Below, piece by piece: positions 24,821 to 33,077 of a stretch of DNA of 64,000 nucleotides. Numbering within the stretch: position 1 is the stretch's first letter; each line of letters begins with the position of its first letter. Under the pieces are notes generated by a model that was given only the letters and a program-made list of their open reading frames with translations, was not told the DNA's origin and made no database searches. The position numbers and the translations under genes are program-made. Source of the DNA: Cellulomonas hominis (GTDB lineage: Bacteria > Actinomycetota > Actinomycetes > Actinomycetales > Cellulomonadaceae); NCBI RefSeq assembly GCF_014201095.1, contig NZ_JACHDN010000001.1, positions 1,426,001 to 1,490,000 of the forward strand. The letters are read 5' to 3'.

Positions 24821-25560
24821 GCGGGGTCGCCCGCCGGGACCGGGGGCGCCGGGACGCGCACGAGCGCCGACGGGCAGTCGCGGGTCAGCGGGCAGCTCGC
24901 GCAGTCGGGCTTGCGGGCGTGGCAGGTGCGGCGGCCGTGGAAGATCAGCCGGTGGCTGAGCAGCGTCCACTCCGGGCGCGGGATCAGCGCGGCGATGTCC
25001 TGCTCGACCTTGACCGGGTCGTCCTCGGTGGTCCAGCCCAGCCGCCGCGCGAGCCGGCCGACGTGGGTGTCCACCGTGATGCCCGGGACGCCGAACGCGT
25101 CGCCGAGCACGACGTTCGCGGTCTTGCGGCCGACGCCGGGCAGGATCACGAGGTCCTCGAGCCGCGGCGGCACCTCGCCGTCGAACCGCTCGACGAGCGC
25201 CCGGCCGAGCCCCTGCAGCGACCGCGCCTTCGCCCGGAAGAACCCCGTCGGCCGGATGAGGCCCTCCAGCTCCTCGGGGTCGGCGCCCGCGTACCCGGCG
25301 GCGTCGGGGTACCGCGCGAACAGCGCCGGGGTGACCTGGTTCACCCGGACGTCCGTGGTCTGCGCCGAGAGCACCGTGGCGACCAGCAGCTCCAGCGGCG
25401 TCCGGAAGTCCAGCTCGCACCGCGCGTCCGGCCAGCGCACCGCCAGGGCGCGGTTCACCCGGCGCGCGCGGCGGACCAGCGCGACCGGCGGGCGCCCGGG
25501 GCCGTCCGCCGCGGCACCGGCGCGCCCGGTCGCCGGGCGGGCGGGCGGCGCGGGGCTCAT
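24817..25560 (-). CDS. nth: Endonuclease III (DNA glycosylase/AP lyase)
   Basis: A 247-residue protein with the helix-hairpin-helix [12 protein letters not shown] (catalytic Lys in the hairpin), the catalytic Asp in [13 protein letters not shown], and the 4Fe-4S cluster motif C-x6-C-x2-C-x5-C at the C-terminus ([17 protein letters not shown]). It removes oxidised pyrimidines and cuts abasic sites in base excision repair. An N-terminal Ala/Pro-rich extension of about 25 residues is typical of actinobacteria, but the start could also lie inside it. It overlaps the convergent hydrolase gene by 4 bases. The linked crp and hydrolase genes are the usual actinobacterial neighbourhood. Confidence 0.96.
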   Translation of the reverse strand: MSPAPPARPATGRAGAAADGPGRPPVALVRRARRVNRALAVRWPDARCELDFRTPLELLVATVLSAQTTDVRVNQVTPALFARYPDAAGYAGADPEELEGLIRPTGFFRAKARSLQGLGRALVERFDGEVPPRLEDLVILPGVGRKTANVVLGDAFGVPGITVDTHVGRLARRLGWTTEDDPVKVEQDIAALIPRPEWTLLSHRLIFHGRRTCHARKPDCASCPLTRDCPSALVRVPAPPVPAGDPA

Positions 25561-25635
25561 CGGCCCAGCGTAGGTCCACCGGGGGACACGGGGTCCTCCC
25601 GGCGGGTGACCGGTCGCAGATCACGATGCCAACTG

Positions 25636-25664
25636 CTCAAGTCGGACATGCCCCGCGTCGAACG
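25636..25664 (+). promoter_or_regulatory. Sigma-28/WhiG-like promoter candidate
   Basis: CTCAAGT (25636-25642) and GTCGAACG (25657-25664) are separated by 14 bases in an AT-richer patch upstream of the RsiG-like gene. They loosely match the FliA consensus TAAAGTTT-N11-GCCGATAA (about 5/8 and 4/8, spacing within one base). The -10 match is weak. The link is attractive only because RsiG proteins act on FliA/WhiG-family sigma factors. Confidence 0.3.
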
Positions 25665-25718
25665 AGAGGGTGGACGGCCGGTGGGAGTGCGGGCCGCGGA
25701 GGAGGACGGCGGACCCGC

Positions 25719-26138
25719 ATGACCCTGGCCGGCACGGCTGCCGAGCTCGTCGAGCTGCGCCGCCAGCGGGGTGCCCTGCGCCTCGAGCACCAGCACGTGA
25801 TCCGCTGGCGCCGCCTCGTCCGCGACCGCCTCGAGCTCGCCGTGGCCGCCGCGGCCCCGCCCCAGACGCCCGGCGCCGACCCCGACGTCCGCGACCTGCT
25901 CGGCCCGGCCCCGGACGTGCCGCCCGCCGCGGAGCTCGCCGCCGCCGTCCGCGGCGCGCTGCCGATCGCGGAGGTGCACGAGCTCCCGCGGCTCCGCGAC
26001 CTGGACACCCGCCTCGCCCGGTACGAGACCCGCCTGGCCGACGCGCTGCGCGAGCTGACCGACCGGTACATCGAGCAGCTCGCCCGCGACGTCACGGACG
26101 GCGGCGTCGGCGTCCTGCGCGGTGCTGCCCGCGCCTGA
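25719..26138 (+). CDS. RsiG-like helical protein with degenerate c-di-GMP motif
   Basis: A 139-residue, two-helix protein. The first coiled coil begins ELVELRRQRGALRLEHQHVI, then RWRRLVRDRLELAV. The second begins LRDLDTRLARYETRLADAL, then RELTDRYIEQLARD, with a Pro/Ala linker between. Layout and residues such as ELxxLRR, RRLxxxRxD/E and the RLxRYE segment resemble RsiG, the anti-sigma factor that binds WhiG with c-di-GMP. By an ungapped recollected alignment, the c-di-GMP motif E-x3-S-x2-R-x3-Q-x3-D reads R-Q-I-R-D here, so ligand binding may be lost. It lies between nth and a Crp gene. The ATG at 25719 follows GGAGGAC. Confidence 0.55.
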   Translation: MTLAGTAAELVELRRQRGALRLEHQHVIRWRRLVRDRLELAVAAAAPPQTPGADPDVRDLLGPAPDVPPAAELAAAVRGALPIAEVHELPRLRDLDTRLARYETRLADALRELTDRYIEQLARDVTDGGVGVLRGAARA

Positions 26139-26189
26139 TGAGGCACACTGAGGGACGTCACATCCCGGTCAGAAGGTGAGGTTCCTCCC

Positions 26190-26867
26190 GTGGAGGACGA
26201 CGTCGTGCTCACGGCGCCCCTGTTCGCGAACATGGACCCCGAGGCATCCCGCACGCTGCTCGCCTCGATGGCGCCGCTGCACGTCGCCCGCGGCGAGGTG
26301 CTGTTCCACGAGGGCGAGCCGGGCGACCGCCTGTACGTGATCCGCTCCGGCAAGATCAAGCTCGGCCGCCGCTCCACGGACGGCCGCGAGAACCTGCTCG
26401 CCGTGCTCGGCCCCGGCGAGATGTTCGGCGAGCTGTCGCTGTTCGACCCCGGCCCGCGCACCGCCACGGCCACCGGCCTCGCGGACGCCGTGGTGCTCGA
26501 GCTCGGGCACCACGACCTCATCCCGTGGCTCGAGCAGAACCCGACGGTGGCGAAGCACCTGCTCGGCGCGCTCGGCCGCCGGCTGCGCCGCACGAACGAC
26601 GCGCTCGCCGACCTCGTCTTCTCGGACGTGCCCGGTCGCGTGGCCAAGGCCCTGCTCGACCTGTCGCACCGGTTCGGCCAGCAGACCGACGAGGGCGTGC
26701 GGGTCGCGCACGACCTCACGCAGGAGGAGCTCGCGCAGCTCGTCGGCGCCAGCCGGGAGACCGTGAACAAGGCGCTCGCCGACTTCGCCGCCCGCGGCTG
26801 GGTCCGCCGGGAGGGGCGCGCGATCGTGCTGCTCGACCTCGAGCGGCTGGAGCGCCGGGCGCGCTGA
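26190..26867 (+). CDS. Crp/Fnr family regulator, GlxR/Crp-like
   Basis: A 225-residue protein. The N-terminal cyclic-nucleotide-binding domain has LFHEGEPGDRLYVIRSGKIK and the phosphate-binding cassette GEMFGELSLFDPGPRTATAT. The C-terminal winged helix-turn-helix is DLTQEELAQLVGASRETVNK. Length, the GELSLFD cassette and the neighbourhood (nth upstream) match the global cAMP-responsive GlxR/Crp of actinobacteria. The GTG follows AAGGTGAGG. A strong terminator hairpin follows. The position suggests a constitutive housekeeping regulator; ligand affinity cannot be told. Confidence 0.92.
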   Translation: MEDDVVLTAPLFANMDPEASRTLLASMAPLHVARGEVLFHEGEPGDRLYVIRSGKIKLGRRSTDGRENLLAVLGPGEMFGELSLFDPGPRTATATGLADAVVLELGHHDLIPWLEQNPTVAKHLLGALGRRLRRTNDALADLVFSDVPGRVAKALLDLSHRFGQQTDEGVRVAHDLTQEELAQLVGASRETVNKALADFAARGWVRREGRAIVLLDLERLERRAR

Positions 26868-26883
26868 GGCCGGCCCCGACGAC

Positions 26884-26924
26884 GACGGCCCGGTCGCGTC
26901 CCCTCGGGGAGCGGCCGGGCCGTC
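26884..26924. terminator. Hairpin terminator between Crp-type regulator and RidA genes
   Basis: GACGGCCCGG (26884-26893) pairs perfectly with CCGGGCCGTC (26915-26924). The loop holds a second small stem (TCCC/GGGA). It sits between convergent genes and probably acts in both directions. Confidence 0.8.
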
Positions 26925-26940
26925 GCGCTGCGTGCGGGGG

Positions 26941-27417
26941 TCAGCCCTCCGGGGCGAGCTCCACGACGATCTCGACCTCGACCGGCGAGTCCAGCGGCAG
27001 CACCGCGACGCCGACCGCGGACCGCGCGTGCACGCCCGCGTCGCCGAACACCTCCTGCAGGAGGGTGCTCGCGCCGTTGATGACGCCGGGCTGGCCGGTG
27101 AACGACGGGTCGGAGGCGACGAAGCCCACGACCTTGACGACCCGGACCACGCGGTCCAGGTCCCCGACCAGCGAGGCGACCGCGGCGACCGCGTTGAGGG
27201 CGGCGGTGCGGGCGAGGTCCTGCGCGGTCTCCGGGGACACCAGGCCCGGGCCGGTGCCGACCTTGCCGGTGACGGGCAGCTCGCCGGCGACGAACGGCAG
27301 CTGCCCCGAGGTGTGCACGTACGGCCCGGTGCGGACCGCCGGGACGTAGGCGGCGACGGGCGCCGCGACCTGCGGCAGCTCGACGCCGAGCGCGGCGAGA
27401 CGGTCCAGGACGCTCAC
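26941..27417 (-). CDS. RidA family (YjgF-like) protein
   Basis: A 158-residue RidA-superfamily protein with YVHTSGQLPFVAGELPVTGK and the C-terminal signature SAVGVAVLPLDSPVEVEIVV. RidA proteins hydrolyse reactive imine/enamine intermediates made by PLP enzymes. The catalytic Arg of canonical RidA (in the conserved R-x-x-V segment before the hydrophobic strand) is not obvious: the site reads ARSAVGVAVLPLDSPVEVE, so this is one of the longer actinobacterial Rid subfamilies. The GTG start overlaps the DUF4177 stop (GTGA), so the two genes are coupled. Confidence 0.85.
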   Translation of the reverse strand: MSVLDRLAALGVELPQVAAPVAAYVPAVRTGPYVHTSGQLPFVAGELPVTGKVGTGPGLVSPETAQDLARTAALNAVAAVASLVGDLDRVVRVVKVVGFVASDPSFTGQPGVINGASTLLQEVFGDAGVHARSAVGVAVLPLDSPVEVEIVVELAPEG

Positions 27418-27575
27418 TTCTCGCCCGTCGGGCGCTTGAGGTAGGCGACGAGCCCGGTCTCGGACTGCAGCACCTGGACGAGCTCCCAGCCGTCCTGACC
27501 CCACTGGTCGAGGATCGCCTTGGTGGCGTGGACGATGAGGGGGACGGTCGCGTACTCCCACGTGGTGGTGGCCAT
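27414..27575 (-). CDS. DUF4177-type small protein
   Basis: A 53-residue ORF from the ATG at 27575. It starts MATTTWEYATVPLIVHATKA, then ILDQWGQDGWELVQVLQ, and ends in KRPTGEK. The W-E-Y-x-T-V-P / GxxGWELV pattern is the DUF4177 signature. The protein is conserved in actinobacteria beside RidA genes, and its function is unknown. The stop overlaps the RidA start by 4 bases, so the two are translated together. Upstream lies whiB4 on the same strand, 35 bases away. Confidence 0.8.
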   Translation of the reverse strand: MATTTWEYATVPLIVHATKAILDQWGQDGWELVQVLQSETGLVAYLKRPTGEK

Positions 27576-27609
27576 GGGCGCCACCCTAGCCGTGCGGCAG
27601 CGGCGCGCG

Positions 27610-27954
27610 TCAGGTGGCGAGCGCCTGCGGTGCCGCCGACGCGCCGGCCGGGTCGCCCGCGTCCGGCCCGCCGGGCCGGTCCGGGCCGAACAGCTCGTCC
27701 CACCACGACTCGACCTCGGGTCGCCGGCGGCGCAGCGCCCGCCGCTCCCGCTCGGTCATCCCGCCCCAGACCCCGAAGTCCGCGCGGGAGTCCAGGGCGT
27801 CCGCCAGGCACTCCATCCGCACCACGCACGCGCCGCACACCGAGCGCGCGTCGCGCTGCGCCGCGCCCTCGACGAACAGCGCGTCGGGCGCCACCTTGCC
27901 CTGGCCGCACGCGGCTCGCGCGGTCCAGTGGCCGTCCGGCCCCGCCATCGACAT
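27610..27954 (-). CDS. whiB4: WhiB family 4Fe-4S regulator, WhiB4-like
   Basis: A 114-residue WhiB protein. The four cluster cysteines are C16, C40, C43 and C49 (ARAACG ... SVCGACVVRMEC), followed by the G-[VI]-W-G-G turn (FGVWGGMTERERRALRRRRP) and basic DNA-binding residues. WhiB proteins sense O2/NO or redox through a 4Fe-4S cluster and bind sigma factor A. It lies divergently next to a PASTA class A PBP and a metallophosphoesterase, the order of whiB4-ponA2-Rv3683 in Mycobacterium tuberculosis, which supports whiB4. The ATG at 27954 follows GAGGTGTGGGC. A 6-bp hairpin (CGTCCC/GGGACG) lies in its leader. Confidence 0.85.
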   Translation of the reverse strand: MSMAGPDGHWTARAACGQGKVAPDALFVEGAAQRDARSVCGACVVRMECLADALDSRADFGVWGGMTERERRALRRRRPEVESWWDELFGPDRPGGPDAGDPAGASAAPQALAT

Positions 27955-28201
27955 GCCCACACCTCGTCCCTGAGTACCGGGACGGGCCGCACCGCCGTCG
28001 GCACCGAGGCGCGACGACGGACGGTTCGGCAGTCCCCCTGCCCGGCGACCGTACCGGCTCGTCTCCTCCTGACGCATCCTCCGTTCGGTGGACATGCGAC
28101 GGTTCCGGCCCCGGCGGGTCCTTGTGCAGGTACGGTGCAGGTCACCTCGCGCCCTGTGGACGACCGGCTCGCGCCCACGCTCCTCCCGTACCCTGGCGGG
28201 C

Positions 28202-30643
28202 ATGGCTCCTCCCCCCTCGCCGCGCGGGCGGCAGGTCACCGTCGTGCAGGCGCTCGCCCTCCTCCTGGCGTTCGTGCTGGCCGCCGGCGTCGGCGGTCTC
28301 CTCACCGCCGGGCTCGTGATGCCCACGGTCGCCGCCGCGAACACCGCGACCGACCTGAGCGTCCAGGCGTTCGAGGACCTGCCCGGCGAGCTGGAGCCGG
28401 GCCCGCTCTCGGAGAACTCGACGATGCTCGCGGCCGACGGGACCGTGCTCGCGACCTTCTTCGCCGAGAACCGCGTCGTGGTGTCGCTGGACCAGGTGTC
28501 CAAGCCGATGCAGGACGCCGTGGTCGCGACCGAGGACCGCCGGTTCTACCTGCACGGCGGCATCGACCCCGCCGGCATGATGCGCGCGCTGGTGCAGAAC
28601 CAGCTCGGCAGCTCCCAGCAGGGCGCGTCGACGCTGACCCAGCAGTACATCAAGAACGTCCTCATCGAGGCCGCCACGCGCGAGGGCGACCTCGCCGCCG
28701 TCGAGGAGGCCCGCGAGGACCAGGGCCCCGAGGGCTACGCCCGCAAGCTCCGCGAGGCCAAGCTGGCCATCGCGCTCGAGAAGCGGATGACGAAGGACGA
28801 GATCCTCGAGAACTACCTCAACATCGCGCAGTTCGGCGTCGCCACGTACGGCGTGGAGTCCGCCGCGCAGCGCTACTTCAGCAAGTCCGCCGCCGAGGTC
28901 ACCTACCTCGAGGCCGCCACCATCGCGGGCATCACCAACAGCCCGACGCTCTACGACCCGGTGAAGAACCCCGCGTCGTCCGAGAAGCGGCGCAACACGG
29001 TGCTCAACCGCATGCTGCGCGAGAACTACATCACGCAGGAGGAGTACGACCTCGGGGTCGCCACGCCGATCGCCGACACCCTGCACGTGAGCGAGCCGCG
29101 CAGCGGCTGCATGGCCGCCGGCGACGTCGTCGCCGGGTCCGGCTTCTTCTGCGACTACGTCACCCGCGTGATCGAGAACGACCCGGCCTTCGGCGCGACC
29201 GCCGAGGAGCGCCGCGACGTGCTGCTGCGCGGCGGTCTGACCATCCGCACGACCCTCGACCCGCGGCAGCAGTCGATCGCCGACGCCGAGGTCAAGGCCG
29301 GCGTCCCGGTCGACGACCCGCAGGGCATCGGCTCGGCGATCTCCGTGGTCGAGCCGGGCACCGGGCAGATCAAGGCCATGGCCGAGAACCGCAACTTCAA
29401 CAACTCCGCCGACGCCACCGGCCGCGACACCTCGGTCAACTACAACACCTCGTACGACTACGGCGGCTCCACCGGCTTCGCCCCCGGGTCGACGTTCAAG
29501 CCGTTCACGCTGCTCGAGTGGCTCAAGCAGGGGCACAACCTGAGCGAGCGGGTCAACGGCAGCGTCCGGCCGCTGAACGAGAACCAGTTCACGTCGTGCG
29601 GGGCCAAGGGCATCAACAAGTCCTGGACCCCGGGCAACGCCGAGGGCGGGCGCGGCGTCATGTCGGTGGCCGACGCCACCAAGGGCTCCGTCAACCTGGC
29701 CTACCTGACGATGGCGATGCAGCTCGACCTGTGCAACGTCATGGAGGGCGCCGCCCAGCTCGGCGTCGTGAAGGCGGGCGGCAAGTCCGGCACCGGCGTG
29801 TTCGACGCCTACCCGGCGAACGTCCTCGGGTCGCAGTCCACCACGCCGCTGGCCCTCGCCGGGGCGTACGCGACCTTCGCCTCCGGCGGCACCTACTGCC
29901 AGCCGATCGCGATCACCAGCGTCCAGGACGCGTCCGGGGTCGAGCTGCCGATCCCGTCGGCGAACTGCACCCAGGCGATCAGCCCCGAGATCGCGAACGC
30001 GATGAACTTCGCGATGAGCAAGGTCTGGGAGGGCACGGGCCGCGACATCGGCCGGCCGTCGGGGTACACCGCCTCGGGCAAGACCGGCACGACCTCGGAG
30101 AACGAGTACACCTGGTTCGTCGGCTACACCCCGCGCCTCGCGACGGCGGTGTGGGTCGGCTACCCGGACAAGTTCACGCCGATGCAGGGCGTCCGCGTCA
30201 ACGGCCGCTACATCCCCAACATGTACGGCGCCACGGTCGCGGGTCCGACGTGGAAGCGGTTCATGGACCAGGCGCTCGCGGACGGGCAGCCGAACCCGGA
30301 GTTCGGCGCCCCGTCCAACGACTCGGTGTTCGGCAAGCCCGTGGCTGTGCCGTCGGTCGTGGGCCAGGACGAGGCCACCGCCCGGCGGACGCTGGAGGGG
30401 GCCGGGTTCACGGTCACCGTGGGGACCCCGGTGAGCTCCGACACGGTCCCTGCGGGCGGCGTGGCGACCCAGGACCCCTCGGGCACCGCGACGGCCGGGT
30501 CGGTGATCACGATCGCGCTGTCGACGGGGCCGGCGGCGCAGCCGAACACCGGTGACCAGAACCCGGGCAACGGGAACTCCGGCGGGAACCAGGGCAACGG
30601 GAACGCCGGCGGGAACCCCGGCGGCGGCGGGCCGAACCCGTGA
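28202..30643 (+). CDS. ponA2: Bifunctional penicillin-binding protein (PonA2-like) with PASTA domain
   Basis: An 813-residue class A PBP. A signal anchor covers about residues 15-42. The GT51 glycosyltransferase has its catalytic Glu at 111 (ATEDRRFYLHGGID) and GASTLTQQYIKN (141-152). The transpeptidase motifs are SxxK at S430 (PGSTFKPFT), SxN at S496 (GSVN) and KTG at K627 (GKTGTTSEN). One PASTA domain covers about 715-785, followed by a Gly/Asn-rich tail. It polymerises and cross-links peptidoglycan outside the membrane; PASTA may bind muropeptides. The ATG lies 7 bases after TACCCT (leaderless). It overlaps the metallophosphoesterase gene by 4 bases. Confidence 0.95.
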   Translation: MAPPPSPRGRQVTVVQALALLLAFVLAAGVGGLLTAGLVMPTVAAANTATDLSVQAFEDLPGELEPGPLSENSTMLAADGTVLATFFAENRVVVSLDQVSKPMQDAVVATEDRRFYLHGGIDPAGMMRALVQNQLGSSQQGASTLTQQYIKNVLIEAATREGDLAAVEEAREDQGPEGYARKLREAKLAIALEKRMTKDEILENYLNIAQFGVATYGVESAAQRYFSKSAAEVTYLEAATIAGITNSPTLYDPVKNPASSEKRRNTVLNRMLRENYITQEEYDLGVATPIADTLHVSEPRSGCMAAGDVVAGSGFFCDYVTRVIENDPAFGATAEERRDVLLRGGLTIRTTLDPRQQSIADAEVKAGVPVDDPQGIGSAISVVEPGTGQIKAMAENRNFNNSADATGRDTSVNYNTSYDYGGSTGFAPGSTFKPFTLLEWLKQGHNLSERVNGSVRPLNENQFTSCGAKGINKSWTPGNAEGGRGVMSVADATKGSVNLAYLTMAMQLDLCNVMEGAAQLGVVKAGGKSGTGVFDAYPANVLGSQSTTPLALAGAYATFASGGTYCQPIAITSVQDASGVELPIPSANCTQAISPEIANAMNFAMSKVWEGTGRDIGRPSGYTASGKTGTTSENEYTWFVGYTPRLATAVWVGYPDKFTPMQGVRVNGRYIPNMYGATVAGPTWKRFMDQALADGQPNPEFGAPSNDSVFGKPVAVPSVVGQDEATARRTLEGAGFTVTVGTPVSSDTVPAGGVATQDPSGTATAGSVITIALSTGPAAQPNTGDQNPGNGNSGGNQGNGNAGGNPGGGGPNP

Positions 30644-31617
30644 GCCACCCCGCCGCCCGGGCGCTCGGCGGGCTCGCGCTCGCCGGCGCGGGCGCCCTCG
30701 CCTGGGCGTCGCTCGTGGAGGTCCGCTGGTACGCCCTGCGCGAGGTCACCGTCCCGGTGCTGCCCGCCGGCCAGGACCCGCTGCGGATCCTGCACCTGTC
30801 CGACCTGCACCTGACGCCCGGGCAGCAGCGGAAGGTCGACTGGGTGCGCGATCTGGCCTCCCTGCGGCCCGACCTCGTCGTGGACACCGGCGACAACTGG
30901 GCACACCTCGACGCCATGCCCGCGCTGCTGCACGCCCTCGAGCCGCACCTCGGCACGCCCGGCGCGTTCGTGTGGGGGTCGAACGACTTCTTCGCCCCGT
31001 CGCCGAAGAACCCCGCCCGCTACCTGCTCCCGGACGCCCGCACCGCCCCGGAGCGGCCGCCCGTCGAGCTGCCGTGGCGCGAGCTCGGGCGGCGGCTGAC
31101 CTCCGCCGGCTGGGTCGACCTGACCAACCGGCGCGGCGAGGTCAAGGCCGGCGGCCGGCGCGTGTCGCTGGTCGGCACCGACGACGCGCACCTGGACCGC
31201 GACCGGTTCCCCGCGGCGGGCGGCCCCGAGGACGTCCGGCCCGCCCGGGTCGTCGACGACGCGGGCGTCACCCGGGCGGACGGCGGCGACGTCGACCTGC
31301 ACCTCGGCGTCACGCACGCGCCCTACCGCCGCGTGCTGGAGGCCATGCTCGCCGACGACGCCGACCTCGTGCTCGCGGGGCACACGCACGGCGGCCAGCT
31401 CGGCGTGCCGGGCTACGGCGCCCTCGTCACGAACTGCGACCTGGACCGCGGACGCGCCAAGGGTCTGCACGGCTGGCCGGGTCCCCGCCCGGACGCGCGC
31501 GGCGGCGCGGACTCCACGTGGCTGCACGTCAGCGGCGGGCTGGGCACGTCGCCGTACGCCCCGGTGCGGTTCGCGTGCCGGCCCGAGGCGACCCTGCTGA
31601 CCCTCGTCCCGGCCTGA
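30640..31617 (+). CDS. Membrane-anchored metallophosphoesterase
   Basis: A 325-residue calcineurin-like phosphoesterase. The N-terminal signal anchor is GGLALAGAGALAWASLVEVR. The metal motifs appear in order: HLSDLHL (D-x-H), VVDTGDNW (GD), WGSNDFF (GN-D replaced by SND), THAPYRR (H) and LAGHTHGGQLGVPG (GHTH). The GNHE motif is changed to GSND, a change seen in the YkuE-like branch. The GTG overlaps the ponA2 stop (GTGA), so it is the third member of the whiB4-ponA2 cluster. Cell-envelope phosphoester hydrolysis, or a role in lipid phosphate handling, is inferred from location. Confidence 0.9.
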   Translation: MSHPAARALGGLALAGAGALAWASLVEVRWYALREVTVPVLPAGQDPLRILHLSDLHLTPGQQRKVDWVRDLASLRPDLVVDTGDNWAHLDAMPALLHALEPHLGTPGAFVWGSNDFFAPSPKNPARYLLPDARTAPERPPVELPWRELGRRLTSAGWVDLTNRRGEVKAGGRRVSLVGTDDAHLDRDRFPAAGGPEDVRPARVVDDAGVTRADGGDVDLHLGVTHAPYRRVLEAMLADDADLVLAGHTHGGQLGVPGYGALVTNCDLDRGRAKGLHGWPGPRPDARGGADSTWLHVSGGLGTSPYAPVRFACRPEATLLTLVPA

Positions 31618-31684
31618 CCGCGCGGGTCCGCCACCGGGCCGGGAGCGACGCTGCTCACACTCGCCGCCCGGCCGGCGGTCCCGG

Positions 31685-31715
31685 TTAACGACCACCCGCC
31701 CGCGTCGGCTATGCT
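31685..31715 (+). promoter_or_regulatory. tRNA-Pro promoter
   Basis: TTAACG (31685-31690), a 19-base spacer and TATGCT (31710-31715), which ends 13 bases before the mature 5' end. The tRNA-Ser promoter at 59.6 kb has the same layout (TTACCG-N19-TACCCT). Confidence 0.6.
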
Positions 31716-31728
31716 GGGCGGGCTTCAC

Positions 31729-31802
31729 CGGGGTGTGGCGCAGCTTGGTAGCGCGCCTCGTTCGGGACGAGGAGGTCGTGGGTTCGAATCCCGCCACCCC
31801 GA
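31729..31802 (+). tRNA. tRNA-Pro (anticodon CGG)
   Basis: 74 nt fold into a full cloverleaf: acceptor CGGGGTG/CACCCCG, D-arm GCGC/GCGC, anticodon stem CCTCG/CGAGG around TTCGGGA (anticodon CGG at loop centre), T-arm GTGGG/CCCGC with TTCGAAT, discriminator A. CCA is not encoded. Confidence 0.97.
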
Positions 31803-31828
31803 CCGGTGATGTCGAGCAGGACATCGGC

Positions 31829-31858
31829 GAAGGCCCGGGCCCCACGGCCCGGGTCTTC
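31829..31858 (+). terminator. Terminator after tRNA-Pro
   Basis: GAAGGCCCGGGC (31829-31840) pairs with 31847-31858 (one G-U pair) around a 6-base loop, ending in TCTTC. It follows the tRNA by 26 bases and precedes the convergent GGDEF gene. Confidence 0.75.
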
Positions 31859-31873
31859 GTGCATCCCGGCGCC

Positions 31874-32974
31874 TCAGCAGCCCGTGGGGACCTCGGGCCT
31901 CGGGGTGGTGGGGCGGCGGGAGTCCAGGGCCGCCGTCGCGATCCGGAACCGGTCGCGCCCCGCCTGCTTCGCCCGGTACATCGCGATGTCCGCCGCCGCG
32001 AGGGCACTGCCGGGCGGGGTGTCCGCCGTGACGAGGGCGATCCCGGCGGAGAAGGTCACGCCGGTCCCCTCCTCGGCCCACTCGGTGCGCAGGGCCCGCA
32101 GGATGTTCATCGCCTGCACGGTCTCGGTGCGGGACAGGATGAGCACGAACTCCTCGCCCCCGTACCGGGCGGCGTAGTCGCGGCGGCGCAGGTGCTGGTC
32201 GATCGCGTGGCCGAACTTCTCGAGCACGAGGTCGCCGAACGGGTGGCCGTGGGTGTCGTTGACGCGCTTGAAGTGGTCGAGGTCGCAGATCACGATGCAG
32301 TCGCCCGGGACGGCGCGGCCGAGCCGGTCGTCGAGGTCCCGGCGGTTGGCCAGCGACGTGAGGGCGTCCGTGCGGGCGTCGGTGCGCATCCGGCGGTACT
32401 GGTCCCGCTGGTAGGCGGTGGTGAGCGCGAGGATCTGCGCGGTGGCCCACCAGGTGACGCCGTAGATGACGAGGCGCACGGCGGTGCGGCCGTCGAGCAC
32501 GGTGACGATCGAGGCGTACGCCGCCCAGGCGACCGGGACGACGGCCAGCGCGGCGCGCCCGGGGTGGAAGAGCCCGACGTACACGAAGCACAGCGGGATC
32601 AGGCCGACGAACGCGGCGGCGAGGTGGGTCGTCAGCCCGAGGACCGCGAGCCCGGCGAGCACGGTGACCGGGAACACCAACGTGGCCCAGGAGTGCGGGC
32701 GCCACCGCACCAGCAGGCTGAGCCCGACGGCGACGAGCATCGCCGCGGAGGTGCCGGCGAGGACCCGCAGCTCGTGGGCGGAGGCGCCGAGGAAGAGCGC
32801 GCCGATGACGACCACCGCGCCGGAGAAGAGCAGCAGCACCCGGCCGCCCGCCGCGGCGTGCCCGCCGACGCGGAACCGCGGGGGGACGTGCACCATGAGC
32901 CGGACGATCACGGGCTCCTCGGGCGGCACGTGGGCACGCTCGCGCGCGCGCCTGTCGTCCGGGGTGGTGGTCAC
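31874..32974 (-). CDS. Membrane GGDEF diguanylate cyclase
   Basis: A 366-residue protein. Six or so membrane helices cover about residues 42-185 (from LLLFSGAVVVIGALFLGASA), and a C-terminal GGDEF domain carries the active site YGGEEFV. The inhibitory I-site RRRD lies exactly five residues before GGEEF, and LTSLANRR and CDLDHFKRVNDTHGH are the usual metal/substrate motifs. It should be an active, feedback-controlled c-di-GMP synthase at the membrane. No EAL or PilZ gene is near. The RsiG-like protein at 25.7 kb could be a distant link to c-di-GMP, but its motif is degenerate. Confidence 0.93.
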   Translation of the reverse strand: MTTTPDDRRARERAHVPPEEPVIVRLMVHVPPRFRVGGHAAAGGRVLLLFSGAVVVIGALFLGASAHELRVLAGTSAAMLVAVGLSLLVRWRPHSWATLVFPVTVLAGLAVLGLTTHLAAAFVGLIPLCFVYVGLFHPGRAALAVVPVAWAAYASIVTVLDGRTAVRLVIYGVTWWATAQILALTTAYQRDQYRRMRTDARTDALTSLANRRDLDDRLGRAVPGDCIVICDLDHFKRVNDTHGHPFGDLVLEKFGHAIDQHLRRRDYAARYGGEEFVLILSRTETVQAMNILRALRTEWAEEGTGVTFSAGIALVTADTPPGSALAAADIAMYRAKQAGRDRFRIATAALDSRRPTTPRPEVPTGC

Positions 32975-33077
32975 ACGCCTCTCATCGGCGGCGGACCGCC
33001 CGCCCTGCAGGAACCCGTTGAGACTTGCACGAAATCCGCCCGAATTCCTCAGGTTCGTCCGGATGGCGCCGCACCGG

